In this document: in pieces, positions 36,934 through 47,139 of the stretch
Position numbering within the stretch: the stretch's first letter is position 1
Layout: each line of letters starts with the position of its first letter
Source: Candidatus Thiodiazotropha sp. (ex Myrtea sp. 'scaly one' KF741663)
Lineage (GTDB): Bacteria; Pseudomonadota; Gammaproteobacteria; Chromatiales; Chromatiaceae
NCBI GenBank assembly: GCA_025655555.1
Contig: JAHXIQ010000002.1
Location: 783,739-847,738 of the forward strand
Reading direction: 5' to 3'
DNA: 64,000 bases
The notes under the pieces: generated by a model
Databases searched by the model: none
Told to the model about the DNA's origin: nothing
The model's input: only the letters and a program-made list of their open reading frames with translations
Translations under genes and position numbers: made by a program

Positions 36934-38091
36934 ATGAAGGACGCGTATCCCTATCCCGTTGCCCGCATTGGCCTGATCGGTGGTGGACAGCTTGGCCGCA
37001 TGATGGTCAAGGCCGCCAAGCGTATCGGTTGCACCTGCGTGGTACTCGATCCCTATCCGATGTCGCCTGCCGGGCAGGTGGCCGGCCACCAGATCATCGG
37101 CGGCTATCACGACCCGGCCAAATTGCGTGAGCTGGCTGAAACCTGCGATGTAGTGACTTTCGAACTGGAAGATATCGACACGGAAACCCTACTCCAATTG
37201 GAGCGGGAGGGTCACCATATCTACCCGGCCCCTGCCTTACTGGCTACCCTGCAGGACAAACTGACCCAGAAAAGATACCTAAGGGATGCGGATATTCCGA
37301 CTGCTGATTTTGAGGAGATGCCGTCTGCCGACGCTGACGCCTTTGCCGGTTTTGGCTACCCGCTGGTGCAGAAGGCCCGCCGGGGCGGCTATGACGGTCG
37401 CGGTGTTTCAGTGATGCAGACTGCAACTGATTTCCAACACCACTTACCGGTACCTTCCCTGGTTGAGCGTTTTGTCGAAGCGAAAAAAGAGCTGGCAGTG
37501 ATGGTGGCGCGCAATAGCATGGGGGATTGTCGTGCCTACCCAACCGTGGAGATGTGCTTTCGCGCCGGTGAGAATGTGCTTGATCTGTTGCTCTGTCCCG
37601 CTGCAGTGCCAAAAGATATTGCCAGTGCTGCCGAGGCGTTGGCAGTACGTACCATCGAAGCACTGGATGGTGTAGGCGTATTTGGCGTCGAGTTGTTTCT
37701 TACAGAGGATGACCAGTTGTTGGTCAATGAGATAGCTCCCCGTACCCACAATTCCGGGCATCACACGATAGAGGCCTGCATGACCGATCAATTCGAGCAG
37801 CACCTGCGCGCCATATTGGGCTTGCCGCTGGGGGCGACGGATCTGCTCACCCCAGCGGCCATGATCAATCTGCTGGGTGAGGCAGATGCCAGCGGCAGGC
37901 CGGTCATTAACGGGATGGCCGCAGCGCTGGAGATCCCGGGAGTTTGTCTGCATATCTATGGTAAAGCAGAGGCCAAGCCGTTTCGTAAGATGGGGCACGT
38001 CACCGTGCTCGATAAAGATATCAGCCAGGCCCGGCATAAGGCCGAACGTGTTCGCGACTTGATTCAAATAACGGGGGAGCAACATCCATGA
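36934..38091 (+). CDS. purK: 5-(carboxyamino)imidazole ribonucleotide synthase
   Basis: The 385-residue ATP-grasp enzyme carboxylates AIR to N5-CAIR with bicarbonate in purine synthesis. [22 protein letters not shown] is the N-terminal nucleotide fold. [29 protein letters not shown] and [19 protein letters not shown] are typical PurK segments. The ATG at 36934 is taken as the start; an in-frame TTG at 36919 would add five residues. It overlaps purE by 4 bases. Confidence 0.95.
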   Translation: MKDAYPYPVARIGLIGGGQLGRMMVKAAKRIGCTCVVLDPYPMSPAGQVAGHQIIGGYHDPAKLRELAETCDVVTFELEDIDTETLLQLEREGHHIYPAPALLATLQDKLTQKRYLRDADIPTADFEEMPSADADAFAGFGYPLVQKARRGGYDGRGVSVMQTATDFQHHLPVPSLVERFVEAKKELAVMVARNSMGDCRAYPTVEMCFRAGENVLDLLLCPAAVPKDIASAAEALAVRTIEALDGVGVFGVELFLTEDDQLLVNEIAPRTHNSGHHTIEACMTDQFEQHLRAILGLPLGATDLLTPAAMINLLGEADASGRPVINGMAAALEIPGVCLHIYGKAEAKPFRKMGHVTVLDKDISQARHKAERVRDLIQITGEQHP

Positions 38092-38588
38092 GTCATCCGT
38101 TGGTAGGCATTATTATGGGCAGCGATTCTGATCTGCCGGTGATGCAAGAGGCAGCCAAAGTACTGGGGGAGCTTGAGGTCTCTTACGAGATGACCATCGT
38201 GTCAGCCCATCGTACACCTGCCAGGCTCTATGACTATGCAGAGCGCGCAGTCGAGAGGGGCTTGCAGGTGATTATCGCCGGTGCCGGCGGTGCGGCTCAT
38301 CTTCCGGGTATGGTGGCGGCGATCTCTCCGCTACCGGTTATCGGCGTGCCGGTAAAGACCTCCACATTGAGTGGCGAGGACTCACTCCTCTCCATCGTGC
38401 AGATGCCCCCCGGTGTACCGGTCGCCACAGTGGCAATCAATGGTGCACGGAACGCCGGTATTCTGGCTACACAGATTCTTGCTACCGCCCAGCCGGAATT
38501 GCGCGACAGGGTGGCTGCATTCAAGCAGGCACTGGAAGCAATGGTAATGGAGAAAGTGGCTAAGATGGAGGCAGATCACTCTGCCTAG
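38088..38588 (+). CDS. purE: N5-carboxyaminoimidazole ribonucleotide mutase
   Basis: A 166-residue class I PurE that moves the carboxylate to give [25 protein letters not shown] and [25 protein letters not shown] are the conserved active-site segments. Here purK precedes purE, the reverse of the E. coli order. It ends 18 bases before the convergent GGDEF-EAL gene. Confidence 0.97.
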   Translation: MSHPLVGIIMGSDSDLPVMQEAAKVLGELEVSYEMTIVSAHRTPARLYDYAERAVERGLQVIIAGAGGAAHLPGMVAAISPLPVIGVPVKTSTLSGEDSLLSIVQMPPGVPVATVAINGARNAGILATQILATAQPELRDRVAAFKQALEAMVMEKVAKMEADHSA

Positions 38589-38606
38589 GATCTGCTAACA
38601 GTTTTT

Positions 38607-41249
38607 TTAGTGGCCACCAACGGCTTTACGTGGCAGGTGAGTGTGAATGGTGGACAGGGGTCTGGGATGTTCTATGCCATGACCCTGGCCGTAGTCGATG
38701 CCGATCATTTTGAGATGATCTAAAATCTGATCGTTCGTCACATACTCAGCTACTGTCTTGATCTGCATGGTGGTGGCGACATCTTGTATCGCTTTGACCA
38801 TCGCGTAGTTAATCGGGTCATCGACGATGTCCTCGATAAAGCTGCCGTCGATCTTCAAATGATCCACGGGCAGGTGCTTGAGGTAGCCGAAAGATGACAT
38901 GCCGCTACCGAAATCATCGAGGGCGAAACGGCACCCCAGTTCCCGAATCCGTTCGATAAACGTCTGCGCCTTTTGCAGATGGGTGATGGCGGCTGTCTCG
39001 GTCACTTCGAACAGTAGCTGTCCTGGATGCGTCAGCGTATTGCAGAGCATGGAGAAGACTTCGTCGAGAAAGTTGGGATCTGTCATCGACTGTGCGGAGA
39101 GATTGATGGAGACCAGACCGGTGTATTGACTCTCTTGCAGCCAGGCCAGGGTGCTCTGGATTACCATGCGGTCAATATCGATCATCATGCCGTAGCGTTC
39201 TGCAGCAGGTATGAAGGCGCCCGGCATGATCAGCTCTCCATCACCGCCTTTTAGCCTGAGCAGAATTTCTATGTGGTCGTTCTCCACCAGATGATCATTG
39301 AGAGGGATGATGCGTTGGCCGTAGAGGGTGAATTCCTCCGCGTCCAGCGCTTGACGAATCCGTGATACCCACTGCATCTCACCGAAGCGCTGTTCGATCG
39401 CCTTGTCGTCCTCTGCATAGAGATGTACCCGGTTGCGTCCACCGTCTTTGGCGGCATAGCAGGCGCTGTCTGCGGCACTGAGTATTTGAGTCAAGCCGTT
39501 GAAGCTGGCATTGAAAGAGACAACGCCAATACTCACGCCGAGGGCGAAGGGTTTGTCATCCCAGGTAAAACGAAAGTCCCGAATTGCATTGCGCACATCC
39601 TCGGCTAGAGAGAGTGCACGCTCTATGGGGCAGTACTCGAGGAGTATGGCGAATTCATCTCCTCCCAGGCGAGCCACCGTGTCATTCCGGCGCGCCGTTT
39701 GTGTCAACAGCAGTGAAACCTGCTTGAGTAATTCATCACCGGCGATGTGGCCGCAGGTGTCGTTAACTACCTTGAACTGGTCCAGGTCGAGATACATCAG
39801 GACATGATCTGCCAGGTCAGAACGGCTTCTTTCCAGGGCGTCCTTGAGACGGTTTTCAAACTCAAGCCGGTTAATCAGCCCCGTCAGGGCATCATGTGTC
39901 GCCTGCCAGGATATGCGATGAGTGAGGTGATGGGCATCTGTGATGTCGCGTACCACAAGGACGTTGCCGACCACCCGGTCATCATTGCCGGTAATTTCAG
40001 AGATTGAGAGTTGTACCACACGATTATTTCCATCGGCGCAACGAAGCTGCAGGGGATCTCTATTCAGATCCTGGATTTCATCTGAACTCAGGCAACGGTT
40101 TATCGGTAGCTTTTTGGGGATGTCGCTCGAGATCTCGCTTAGTTGCAGAATGTCTCTGAAGGTGCAGCCTTCGATATGTGATAGATGCCACCCCGTCAGC
40201 TTTTCGGCAGTTTTGTTCAAAGCGGTGATCACACCCATGATATTGGTCGTGATTACACCATCACTGATTGAAGAGAGTGTTATCTCAGCCAGATCTTTAC
40301 TCTCTCTCAGTTCCTGGGTCCGCTCTTCAATCTCATATTCCAGACGGCCCTTGGCTGCCAGCAGTTCGGCTTCTGCAATTTTACGTCGGTGTTTATTTCT
40401 GAAAGTCAGCCAAGTCATAATGACGCTGGATATGAGGAACACAATAAAGACAGAAATCGCCTGTTTGGCGATATCGGTACTGTAGTCTCCTATTAAATCT
40501 GCGTCGGCAATGTCCACAAGCCGCCAATGAGTATTGGGAATACGACTGTCGGCCAGAATTCGCCCCTGCATCTCCGGCGTAAGCACTATCGGCATGGCAT
40601 CACCAATTTCCTGGCGACTACCATTTTCAGTGATCTCGATCAGATTTTCCTGCTCGGTATTGATTAGGAGAAGCTGATGACTCGGCTGCCTGGAATTTCT
40701 CAGGCGTTCGACAATGCTTCCCGTCTCAAATGCGACGAACAGGACATGCTCAGACGGACGCTCGGTTCTCACCATAATATCGTAAAAATACTGCTCGGGA
40801 TTGGAGTGTATCTGCGGCAGATGATCGAGACCGGCGGCAAAATCGAAGATGTCGTGTCGGCTTCGCTGATCAATCAGTTCACTATCGTCGTTGATTAATA
40901 ACTCACCGATGGGATTGGCAAGCGTGAACGCCAGGGAGTCCGGGAAGTAGTTGAAGATTTTATCTTCCAGGTCCCAAACCAGGACAGGGTTTGTCGGTGA
41001 GACGGTCAGTTGTTCCAGATGCTCCGCCTCGTAACTGGAAAAAAGCGTTAATAGGCGACGCTTTTCGTCCATCAGCTTGAGGATTTCATGGGCAACGATA
41101 TCAACGGTATTATTGGCCAGAGTCGAATGATAGGCGCGAAAGCTTTCAATCCGCTGCACCGTAATCATGGTCAGCAGCAGCGCAATCAGGAGTAAAAAGA
41201 CTCCAATAAATGCCAGCGGATTGTCATCTGTGGTCAGATTGACTTTCAT
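38607..41249 (-). CDS. Membrane GGDEF-EAL cyclic-di-GMP protein with periplasmic sensor and PAS domain
   Basis: The 880-residue protein has an N-terminal TM (~14-31), a periplasmic sensor region (~35-265), a second TM (~270-290) and a coiled coil. A PAS domain covers ~320-440. The GGDEF domain has intact GGDEF at 529-533. The EAL domain has the first motif as EIL (Glu661) and retains the NLSAQSM, ETE, DDFGSG, KIDGSF and VAE segments. Both synthesis and hydrolysis of c-di-GMP are therefore possible. It lies between purE and clpB and may affect surface or pilus behaviour. Confidence 0.9.
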   Translation of the reverse strand: MKVNLTTDDNPLAFIGVFLLLIALLLTMITVQRIESFRAYHSTLANNTVDIVAHEILKLMDEKRRLLTLFSSYEAEHLEQLTVSPTNPVLVWDLEDKIFNYFPDSLAFTLANPIGELLINDDSELIDQRSRHDIFDFAAGLDHLPQIHSNPEQYFYDIMVRTERPSEHVLFVAFETGSIVERLRNSRQPSHQLLLINTEQENLIEITENGSRQEIGDAMPIVLTPEMQGRILADSRIPNTHWRLVDIADADLIGDYSTDIAKQAISVFIVFLISSVIMTWLTFRNKHRRKIAEAELLAAKGRLEYEIEERTQELRESKDLAEITLSSISDGVITTNIMGVITALNKTAEKLTGWHLSHIEGCTFRDILQLSEISSDIPKKLPINRCLSSDEIQDLNRDPLQLRCADGNNRVVQLSISEITGNDDRVVGNVLVVRDITDAHHLTHRISWQATHDALTGLINRLEFENRLKDALERSRSDLADHVLMYLDLDQFKVVNDTCGHIAGDELLKQVSLLLTQTARRNDTVARLGGDEFAILLEYCPIERALSLAEDVRNAIRDFRFTWDDKPFALGVSIGVVSFNASFNGLTQILSAADSACYAAKDGGRNRVHLYAEDDKAIEQRFGEMQWVSRIRQALDAEEFTLYGQRIIPLNDHLVENDHIEILLRLKGGDGELIMPGAFIPAAERYGMMIDIDRMVIQSTLAWLQESQYTGLVSINLSAQSMTDPNFLDEVFSMLCNTLTHPGQLLFEVTETAAITHLQKAQTFIERIRELGCRFALDDFGSGMSSFGYLKHLPVDHLKIDGSFIEDIVDDPINYAMVKAIQDVATTMQIKTVAEYVTNDQILDHLKMIGIDYGQGHGIEHPRPLSTIHTHLPRKAVGGH

Positions 41250-41353
41250 ATATTTGCAGGCCTATATCTCCCGGAATTTCAGGCAGAACAATATTTATGG
41301 TGAATAGTCTGTCGGCCAGAGACGGAAAAGATTTAAAGTTTTCTGCCAAACTG

Positions 41354-41382
41354 CTTGAAAAGACGTGATTTATCCCCCATTT
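41354..41382 (+). promoter_or_regulatory. Sigma-32 (heat-shock) promoter of clpB
   Basis: CTTGAAA (41354-41360), a 14-base spacer and CCCCATTT (41375-41382) match the RpoH consensus in both boxes and spacing. Transcription would begin near 41389, about 25 bases before the clpB ATG. That rules out the in-frame start at 41355. Confidence 0.9.
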
Positions 41383-41414
41383 GTGGGGTATTCAAAGAGT
41401 TTCGGAGTCTACCC

Positions 41415-44009
41415 ATGCGTATGGATAAATTAACCAGTAAGTTCCAGATGGCACTGGCTGACGCCCAGAGCCTGGCAGTGGGGCGTGATCATCAGTTCAT
41501 TGAGCCAGCACACCTGTTGAGCGCCTTGCTGGATCAGGAGGGCGGCAGTGTGCGCCATCTCTTGGCCCAGTCCGACGTTAACGTGAACCAATTACGCTCC
41601 GATCTCAGCGCGACGCTGGATCGCCTGCCCAGCGTGGAGGGTGCAGCGGGGGATCTGCATATCTCCAACGATCTGGGGCGCCTGCTCAATCAGACCGACA
41701 AACTGGCCCAGCAGCGCAAGGATCAGTACATCTCAAGCGAACTCTTCGTGCTTGCTGCCGTTGAGGACAAAGGAGAGTTGGGTGAAATGCTGCGTAAATC
41801 CGGGGGATCCAAGCAGGTACTCGAGCAGAGTGTCGAGAAACTGCGCGGTGGACAGAAGGTGGATGACCCCAATGCGGAGGACCAGCGCCAGGCCCTCGAG
41901 AAATATACTATCGATCTCACCGAGCGTGCTGAGCGGGGTAAGCTTGATCCTGTTATCGGGCGTGATGATGAGATCCGCCGCACGATTCAGGTATTGCAAC
42001 GCCGTACCAAGAATAACCCGGTATTGATCGGCGAACCCGGCGTGGGCAAGACCGCCATAGTAGAGGGTCTCGCCCAACGCATCATCAACGGTGAAGTGCC
42101 TGAAGGATTAAAAAGTAAGCGGTTACTATCGCTGGATATGGGAGCGTTGATAGCCGGCGCCAAATTCCGTGGAGAGTTCGAGGAGCGTCTCAAAGCAGTA
42201 CTCAATGATCTCGCCAAGCAGGAGGGGCAGGTCATCCTCTTCATCGATGAGCTACATACCATGGTCGGAGCCGGCAAGGCTGAAGGATCCATGGATGCGG
42301 GTAATATGCTGAAACCCGCCCTGGCACGTGGTGAGCTCCACTGTGTGGGCGCCACAACCTTGGATGAGTATCGTAAATATCTCGAGAAGGATGCTGCTCT
42401 GGAACGCCGTTTCCAGAAAGTGTTGGTTAATGAGCCCAGCGTTGAGGATACCATCGCCATTCTGCGTGGATTGAAGGAGCGCTACGAGGTGCATCACGGA
42501 GTGGACGTGACCGATCCGGCCATCGTTGCTGCGGCAACCCTCTCGCATCGCTATATTACTGACCGGCAGCTGCCGGACAAGGCCATCGACCTGGTGGATG
42601 AGGCAGCCTCTCAGATTCGTATGGAGATCGATTCCAAGCCGGAAGAGATGGACCGTCTGGAACGCCGCCTGATTCAGCTGAAAATCGAACGCGAGGCAAT
42701 GAATAAGGAAACTGACCAGGCCTCGAAGAAACGTCTCTCCGATCTGGAATCGCAGATCGAGCGGCTGGAGCGGGAATTCTCAGATTTGGAAGAGATCTGG
42801 AAATCAGAGAAGGCGGCACTGCAGGGGACTACGCATATCAAGGAGTCCCTGGAACGTGCGCGTTTGGAGCTGGAGACTGCCCACCGGGCTGGTGATTTGG
42901 GACGGATGTCGGAATTGCAGTACGGACGTATTCCCGAGCTGGAGAGGCAGCTCGATATGGCGACCCAGGCTGAGATGCAGGAGATGAAGCTGCTGAGAAA
43001 TAAAGTCTCCGAGGAGGAGATCGCCGATGTAGTATCCAAATGGACCGGTATACCGGTCTCCAAGATGCTCGAGGGTGAACGTGACAAGCTGCTGCGTATG
43101 GAAGAAGCGTTGGCGCAACGGGTGGTTGGCCAAAGTGAGGGTGTGCGTGCCGTCAGCGACGCCATACGCCGTTCACGGGCAGGATTGTCAGATCCCAACC
43201 AGCCAAATGGCTCATTCCTCTTTCTCGGTCCAACCGGTGTAGGTAAGACCGAGCTCTGCAAGGCATTGGCTGCATTTCTCTTCGACACAGAAGAGGCGAT
43301 GATCCGCATCGATATGTCTGAATTCATGGAGAAGCATTCGGTCGCCCGGCTGATCGGTGCACCACCTGGATATGTAGGCTACGAGGAGGGCGGCTATCTC
43401 ACCGAGGCGGTTCGTCGCCGTCCCTACTCCGTTATCCTGCTTGATGAGGTGGAAAAGGCCCACCCGGATGTTTTTAATGTGCTGCTACAGGTACTCGATG
43501 ATGGTCGCCTGACCGATGGGCAGGGTCGTACAGTGGATTTCCGCAACTCAGTGATCGTGATGACCTCGAATCTGGGGTCGCAGGTTGTTCAGGAGCTGGC
43601 TGGTGAGGACCGGTATGATGAGATGAAGTCTGCCGTCATGGAGACGGTCAGACAGAACTTCCGCCCTGAGTTTATCAATCGTCTCGATGAAATTGTTGTC
43701 TTCCATCCGTTGGCAAGTGAGCAGATCCGCGCCATTGCCAGTATTCAGATCGGTTACCTGCGCCAGCGCCTGGCCGATCATGAGATGGGACTGGAAGTTA
43801 CCGATGCTGCTTTGGATCGTCTCGGTCTGGCCGGGTTCGACCCGGTCTATGGCGCACGTCCACTGAAAAGGGCGATTCGCCAGCAACTGGAGAACCCACT
43901 GGCACAGGAAATTCTCTCAGGACGCTTCGCATCTGGAGATATTATTCAGGTGGATGTCTCGGGCGATGGGTTGGTTTTCAGCAAGCGTCAAAGTGTGACT
44001 GCTGCGTGA
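41415..44009 (+). CDS. clpB: ATP-dependent chaperone ClpB
   Basis: A 864-residue Hsp104-type disaggregase working with DnaK. The N-domain begins [23 protein letters not shown]. Nucleotide domain 1 has Walker A GEPGVGKT at 206-213. The long coiled-coil middle domain (~400-530, [21 protein letters not shown]) distinguishes ClpB from ClpA/C. Nucleotide domain 2 has GPTGVGKT at ~605-612. The start is chosen from homologue alignment, GGAG spacing and the heat-shock promoter just upstream. Confidence 0.98.
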   Translation: MRMDKLTSKFQMALADAQSLAVGRDHQFIEPAHLLSALLDQEGGSVRHLLAQSDVNVNQLRSDLSATLDRLPSVEGAAGDLHISNDLGRLLNQTDKLAQQRKDQYISSELFVLAAVEDKGELGEMLRKSGGSKQVLEQSVEKLRGGQKVDDPNAEDQRQALEKYTIDLTERAERGKLDPVIGRDDEIRRTIQVLQRRTKNNPVLIGEPGVGKTAIVEGLAQRIINGEVPEGLKSKRLLSLDMGALIAGAKFRGEFEERLKAVLNDLAKQEGQVILFIDELHTMVGAGKAEGSMDAGNMLKPALARGELHCVGATTLDEYRKYLEKDAALERRFQKVLVNEPSVEDTIAILRGLKERYEVHHGVDVTDPAIVAAATLSHRYITDRQLPDKAIDLVDEAASQIRMEIDSKPEEMDRLERRLIQLKIEREAMNKETDQASKKRLSDLESQIERLEREFSDLEEIWKSEKAALQGTTHIKESLERARLELETAHRAGDLGRMSELQYGRIPELERQLDMATQAEMQEMKLLRNKVSEEEIADVVSKWTGIPVSKMLEGERDKLLRMEEALAQRVVGQSEGVRAVSDAIRRSRAGLSDPNQPNGSFLFLGPTGVGKTELCKALAAFLFDTEEAMIRIDMSEFMEKHSVARLIGAPPGYVGYEEGGYLTEAVRRRPYSVILLDEVEKAHPDVFNVLLQVLDDGRLTDGQGRTVDFRNSVIVMTSNLGSQVVQELAGEDRYDEMKSAVMETVRQNFRPEFINRLDEIVVFHPLASEQIRAIASIQIGYLRQRLADHEMGLEVTDAALDRLGLAGFDPVYGARPLKRAIRQQLENPLAQEILSGRFASGDIIQVDVSGDGLVFSKRQSVTAA

Positions 44010-44725
44010 GATAAGCCGCACAGAATATTGAACTTTTCTAGCGACGTCATCACGGCACATGTAGAGGTTCCGTGACTTTCTGTGCCTCATTGAGAGCTGG
44101 ATCAAGATAAGCTGCCTTATTGATCGCTTGCTAGTCCCGCGGGATTAATAATGAAAAAAGGCCCCAGTAGACAGCTTACATTGGCTACAATTGGCAGCAC
44201 TTGACTCTTAAGATCTTCTAATCCGTCAAGCTCCTGTGGTGGCGTAGGAGAAGTTCAAATTGTGGACCTGAATAACGTGTCATGTGATTCCATGAAATGC
44301 TCACCTGTCTAAATAGTGGAATGATCTTGCGTTCAATATCGTTTGTTATGTGGGTGTTGTGGCACTTGGTCAGATGAGATTCTAATGTACCAGTGCAATA
44401 CTGATGTGTGAGCATCTCAAAGTTGCTTAAGGCTGAGTGTATGGCAATTCTGCTGGCTATTTTTACAATTGGATATCTTATCCCTCCCCAAGTGGAGCAT
44501 TAAGTCGGTCTTCTGTATATCCCTGGTTAGTTGCTTGATGAGTGGAGTGAGAATATTGTCGTTGTTGATCAGCGCTTGATTAAACTAGAAATGATCAGCC
44601 ATGTGTCTCAATAATCTCGATATGGTGCTCAAATGAAGAGGAAATCCTGATTCTCCTCAAGCTAGCACTAGACCTGGGGAAAAAGGGCGTTTATTCTTCA
44701 TGCACTTCAATAAACATAGAAGATA
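44010..44725. other. 716-base gap between clpB and the O-antigen-ligase-like gene
   Basis: No intact gene is seen. Composition drifts from that of the core genes towards AT-rich. A hairpin with a two-base bulge (GATCAAGATAAG / CTTATTGATC, 44100-44125) lies downstream of clpB without a T-run. The part from 44218 to 44584 may be decayed coding sequence (separate entry). The last bases before 44726 have only a weak purine stretch as ribosome-binding site. Confidence 0.5.
44218..44584 (-). pseudogene. Possible decayed coding remnant, GGDEF-like
   Basis: Two overlapping open stretches in different frames on the minus strand read like fragments of diguanylate cyclase domains. In 44417-44584 the segment IQKTDLMLHLGRDKIS resembles the xxDLVARLGGDEF region. 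In 44218-44499 MTRYSGPQFELLL resembles ARYGGEEFVLLL. Stops and frame changes interrupt both, and two such motifs within 270 bases is more than one domain would need. The similarity is weak and may be chance. Confidence 0.25.
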
Positions 44726-46468
44726 ATGATGTATATCAAAAGGCAGGTACGTTTAGAGGGTGGAGTGTATTTCATATTTCTATTGGGATTCTGTTTGTTT
44801 CTTCCCAATATACACATAACAGCTTTATCTAATCAGGCCGTTCTCCCAAGAGAGTTTCTTATATATGTTGCTTCTCTCATGTTTGTTACGTTTCTGCTGC
44901 AAAGAGAATATTTAAAATATAATACATTCTTTATTATCGCCTCTGTTTTTTGTGTTTGGCAGTTTTTCTCACTCTTATGGACGAACGATCTGGGCTCGGG
45001 GTTAAGGGAGTCGTTAAACTATTTCTATTTTCTATTGTGTGCCTTCGCTTTTTTTCAAATAGAAGATAGTCATAGGAGGCGAATTGTTGTTTTGGCGCTT
45101 GTTGCGGCGGTCTCGATTTCTGCTCTTATCGGAATCCTTCAAAATTTTGATTGGAATCCGTTACAGTTATTTCAAGCTTCTCTACCATCGAGCACATTCG
45201 TAAACAAGAATCTTGCAGCATCTGTTTGCATGCTTTTTCTTCCAATTAGCATTGTTTTTCTACTAACTGCTGAGGATCAACATACTAAAATACTATTTTT
45301 AGTGCCTAATGTATTACTTTTGTCATTCATCCTTGTCTCTCAATCAAAAGGAGTTTGGCTTGCATGCATCATGATATTTTTAGTAGCGGTCATTTTTGTA
45401 CGAATGAATGTTGGTCTTCGAAATGTCCAGGCATCTGTAAAAAGTAATTTACCCTACATAATCATTGTCGTCATCTTAAGTTTAATTATCTTTCTTCTTC
45501 CTGGAGTCCGGAAAAGTGATAAGGAATTTAGTGAGCTAGTATCTAACTCAATGACAACCCGTCTTGGTATGTATAGAGACAGCATTCCTTTGATTCTTGA
45601 TAGTCCAGTTCATGGTGTTGGGAGTGGTAGTTTTAGAGTTCAATTTAGATCAGTGCCAGGAGGGCCGTATGCCTCTCAGCATGCCGAGAATGACAAATAT
45701 GTTACAAGGCTTCATAACGATCATCTGGAAATTCTTGTTGAGTATGGTCTTGTTGGTTTTATGCTTTGGGCAAGCATGATTTATCTGATTATTTATCAGG
45801 CTTTTAAATATTTACTTGATGAGAAAGTTAATTCAAAAGAAAAGCCAATAGCGTTTGCTTTTTTATTGGGAATTGCGGGGATGATGATCCATTCGTTATT
45901 TTCTTTTCCCGTGCGACTGGCTTCCACTGGCGGACTATTCTGGATTTGTATAGGTTTATTATATTCTTATAAAAAAAATAGTAGTACCAAGGAGAAAATA
46001 CATAGCAATTCGATAAACCGCTATCTTACACTTATTCTGTATTTGCCTTTATTCATCTTCTCAGTTTATTTTGTTTCCGGAAAAGCTATTGGGTCATATT
46101 ATCTTCAAAAGGCGGAAGACGCTCTGTTTATCTCAGGAGATTGTGGCCAAACGAAAGATTTACTCAAGAAATCTATAGATATGGGAGGGATGAATACTAG
46201 GCTGGCTCATATACAAACAAATACCTATGATATTTGTGGAGACAAATCACCGTCCGATATGCTGTTACAAATGAATAACATACTTGAATATGAACCAAAC
46301 CAATCATTGGCACTGGTTGTAAAAGGCAAATTATCATTCGTTATGGGCAACTATTTCGATGCAATGAATCATTTTAGGACTGCGTTACTAATTAATCCGC
46401 ATTCTAATAAAGCATTGATGGGACTAAATGAAAGTCTCAAAAGAGCCAAACTGGAAGATAAAAATTAA
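44726..46468 (+). CDS. O-antigen ligase/polymerase family membrane protein, possible pilin glycosyltransferase
   Basis: The 580-residue protein has about 11 hydrophobic segments and a periplasmic loop containing RLHNDHLEILVEYGLVG (His330), the hallmark of the WaaL/Wzy/PglL family. A soluble C-terminal part (~470-580) looks TPR-like (ALVVKGKLSFVMGNYFDAMNHFRTALLINPHSNKAL). Coding sequence is strikingly AT-rich compared with neighbours, suggesting acquisition by transfer. Position next to pil genes fits a PglL/TfpO-type O-oligosaccharyltransferase for pilin, but an O-antigen role cannot be excluded. Confidence 0.75.
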   Translation: MMYIKRQVRLEGGVYFIFLLGFCLFLPNIHITALSNQAVLPREFLIYVASLMFVTFLLQREYLKYNTFFIIASVFCVWQFFSLLWTNDLGSGLRESLNYFYFLLCAFAFFQIEDSHRRRIVVLALVAAVSISALIGILQNFDWNPLQLFQASLPSSTFVNKNLAASVCMLFLPISIVFLLTAEDQHTKILFLVPNVLLLSFILVSQSKGVWLACIMIFLVAVIFVRMNVGLRNVQASVKSNLPYIIIVVILSLIIFLLPGVRKSDKEFSELVSNSMTTRLGMYRDSIPLILDSPVHGVGSGSFRVQFRSVPGGPYASQHAENDKYVTRLHNDHLEILVEYGLVGFMLWASMIYLIIYQAFKYLLDEKVNSKEKPIAFAFLLGIAGMMIHSLFSFPVRLASTGGLFWICIGLLYSYKKNSSTKEKIHSNSINRYLTLILYLPLFIFSVYFVSGKAIGSYYLQKAEDALFISGDCGQTKDLLKKSIDMGGMNTRLAHIQTNTYDICGDKSPSDMLLQMNNILEYEPNQSLALVVKGKLSFVMGNYFDAMNHFRTALLINPHSNKALMGLNESLKRAKLEDKN

Positions 46469-46536
46469 ATAATCCTTGGTCAATTACAGCCGTTGTCAGG
46501 AGACAGAATACCATTTGCAGCGTCGCACTGAGAACA

Positions 46537-47139
46537 TTAATTTTTCTTAGTTGCATATGCCATGTAGAATTCATGCTGTCGATTTGTTGCCTGGATCAGA
46601 TCATCCAGATTGCCATTGTTGTCAATAATATCATCAGCACCACTCAGTCGGGTCCTGCGGTCAACCTGCGCATCGAGTATCTGGGTGATTTGTTCTCTTG
46701 AGAGCCCGTCACGCTCGGAGACACGCTTGATTTGCAGTGATTCATCACTATCTACCAGCAGCACTCGGTCAGCGAGCGTCATCTGACTAGTCTCGAAGAG
46801 CAGTGGGATTACCAATATAGCATAGGGCGCAGACTGCACTTTTAGCCAATCCTCCATGGCCTTTTTGATTCGGGGATGAAGGATGGCTTCCAGGCGTTTG
46901 CGTTCAGATGGATTGTCAAAGACGATCTCTCTCAGCGTTGCTCGGTCCAGCCGGCCCTGGGTATCAATCAGATGATGACCAAAAGCGGATTGGATCTCCT
47001 CTAGAGCGGGTGAGTTTGGCTCGACCATTTTGTGGGCAAGCCTGTCGGCATCAATGACAGGGACACCGAGAGACTCAAGATGATGGGAGACGGCACTCTT
47101 ACCGCTGCCGATCCCCCCCGTGAGGGCGACCACAAGCAT
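46537..47139 (-). CDS. coaE: Dephospho-CoA kinase
   Basis: A 200-residue P-loop kinase for the last step of coenzyme A synthesis. Walker A is GGIGSGKS (residues 8-15), and DADRLAHKMVEPNSPAL, HPRIKKAMEDWL and VIPLLFETS follow the family pattern. It shares one base with the pilD start codon region (47139), in the classic pilB-pilC-pilD-coaE order. Confidence 0.96.
   Translation of the reverse strand: MLVVALTGGIGSGKSAVSHHLESLGVPVIDADRLAHKMVEPNSPALEEIQSAFGHHLIDTQGRLDRATLREIVFDNPSERKRLEAILHPRIKKAMEDWLKVQSAPYAILVIPLLFETSQMTLADRVLLVDSDESLQIKRVSERDGLSREQITQILDAQVDRRTRLSGADDIIDNNGNLDDLIQATNRQHEFYMAYATKKN

Noticed and set aside
41355..41414. Upstream in-frame ATG of clpB
   Set aside because: It lies inside the sigma-32 promoter and the extra residues are absent from ClpB homologues.
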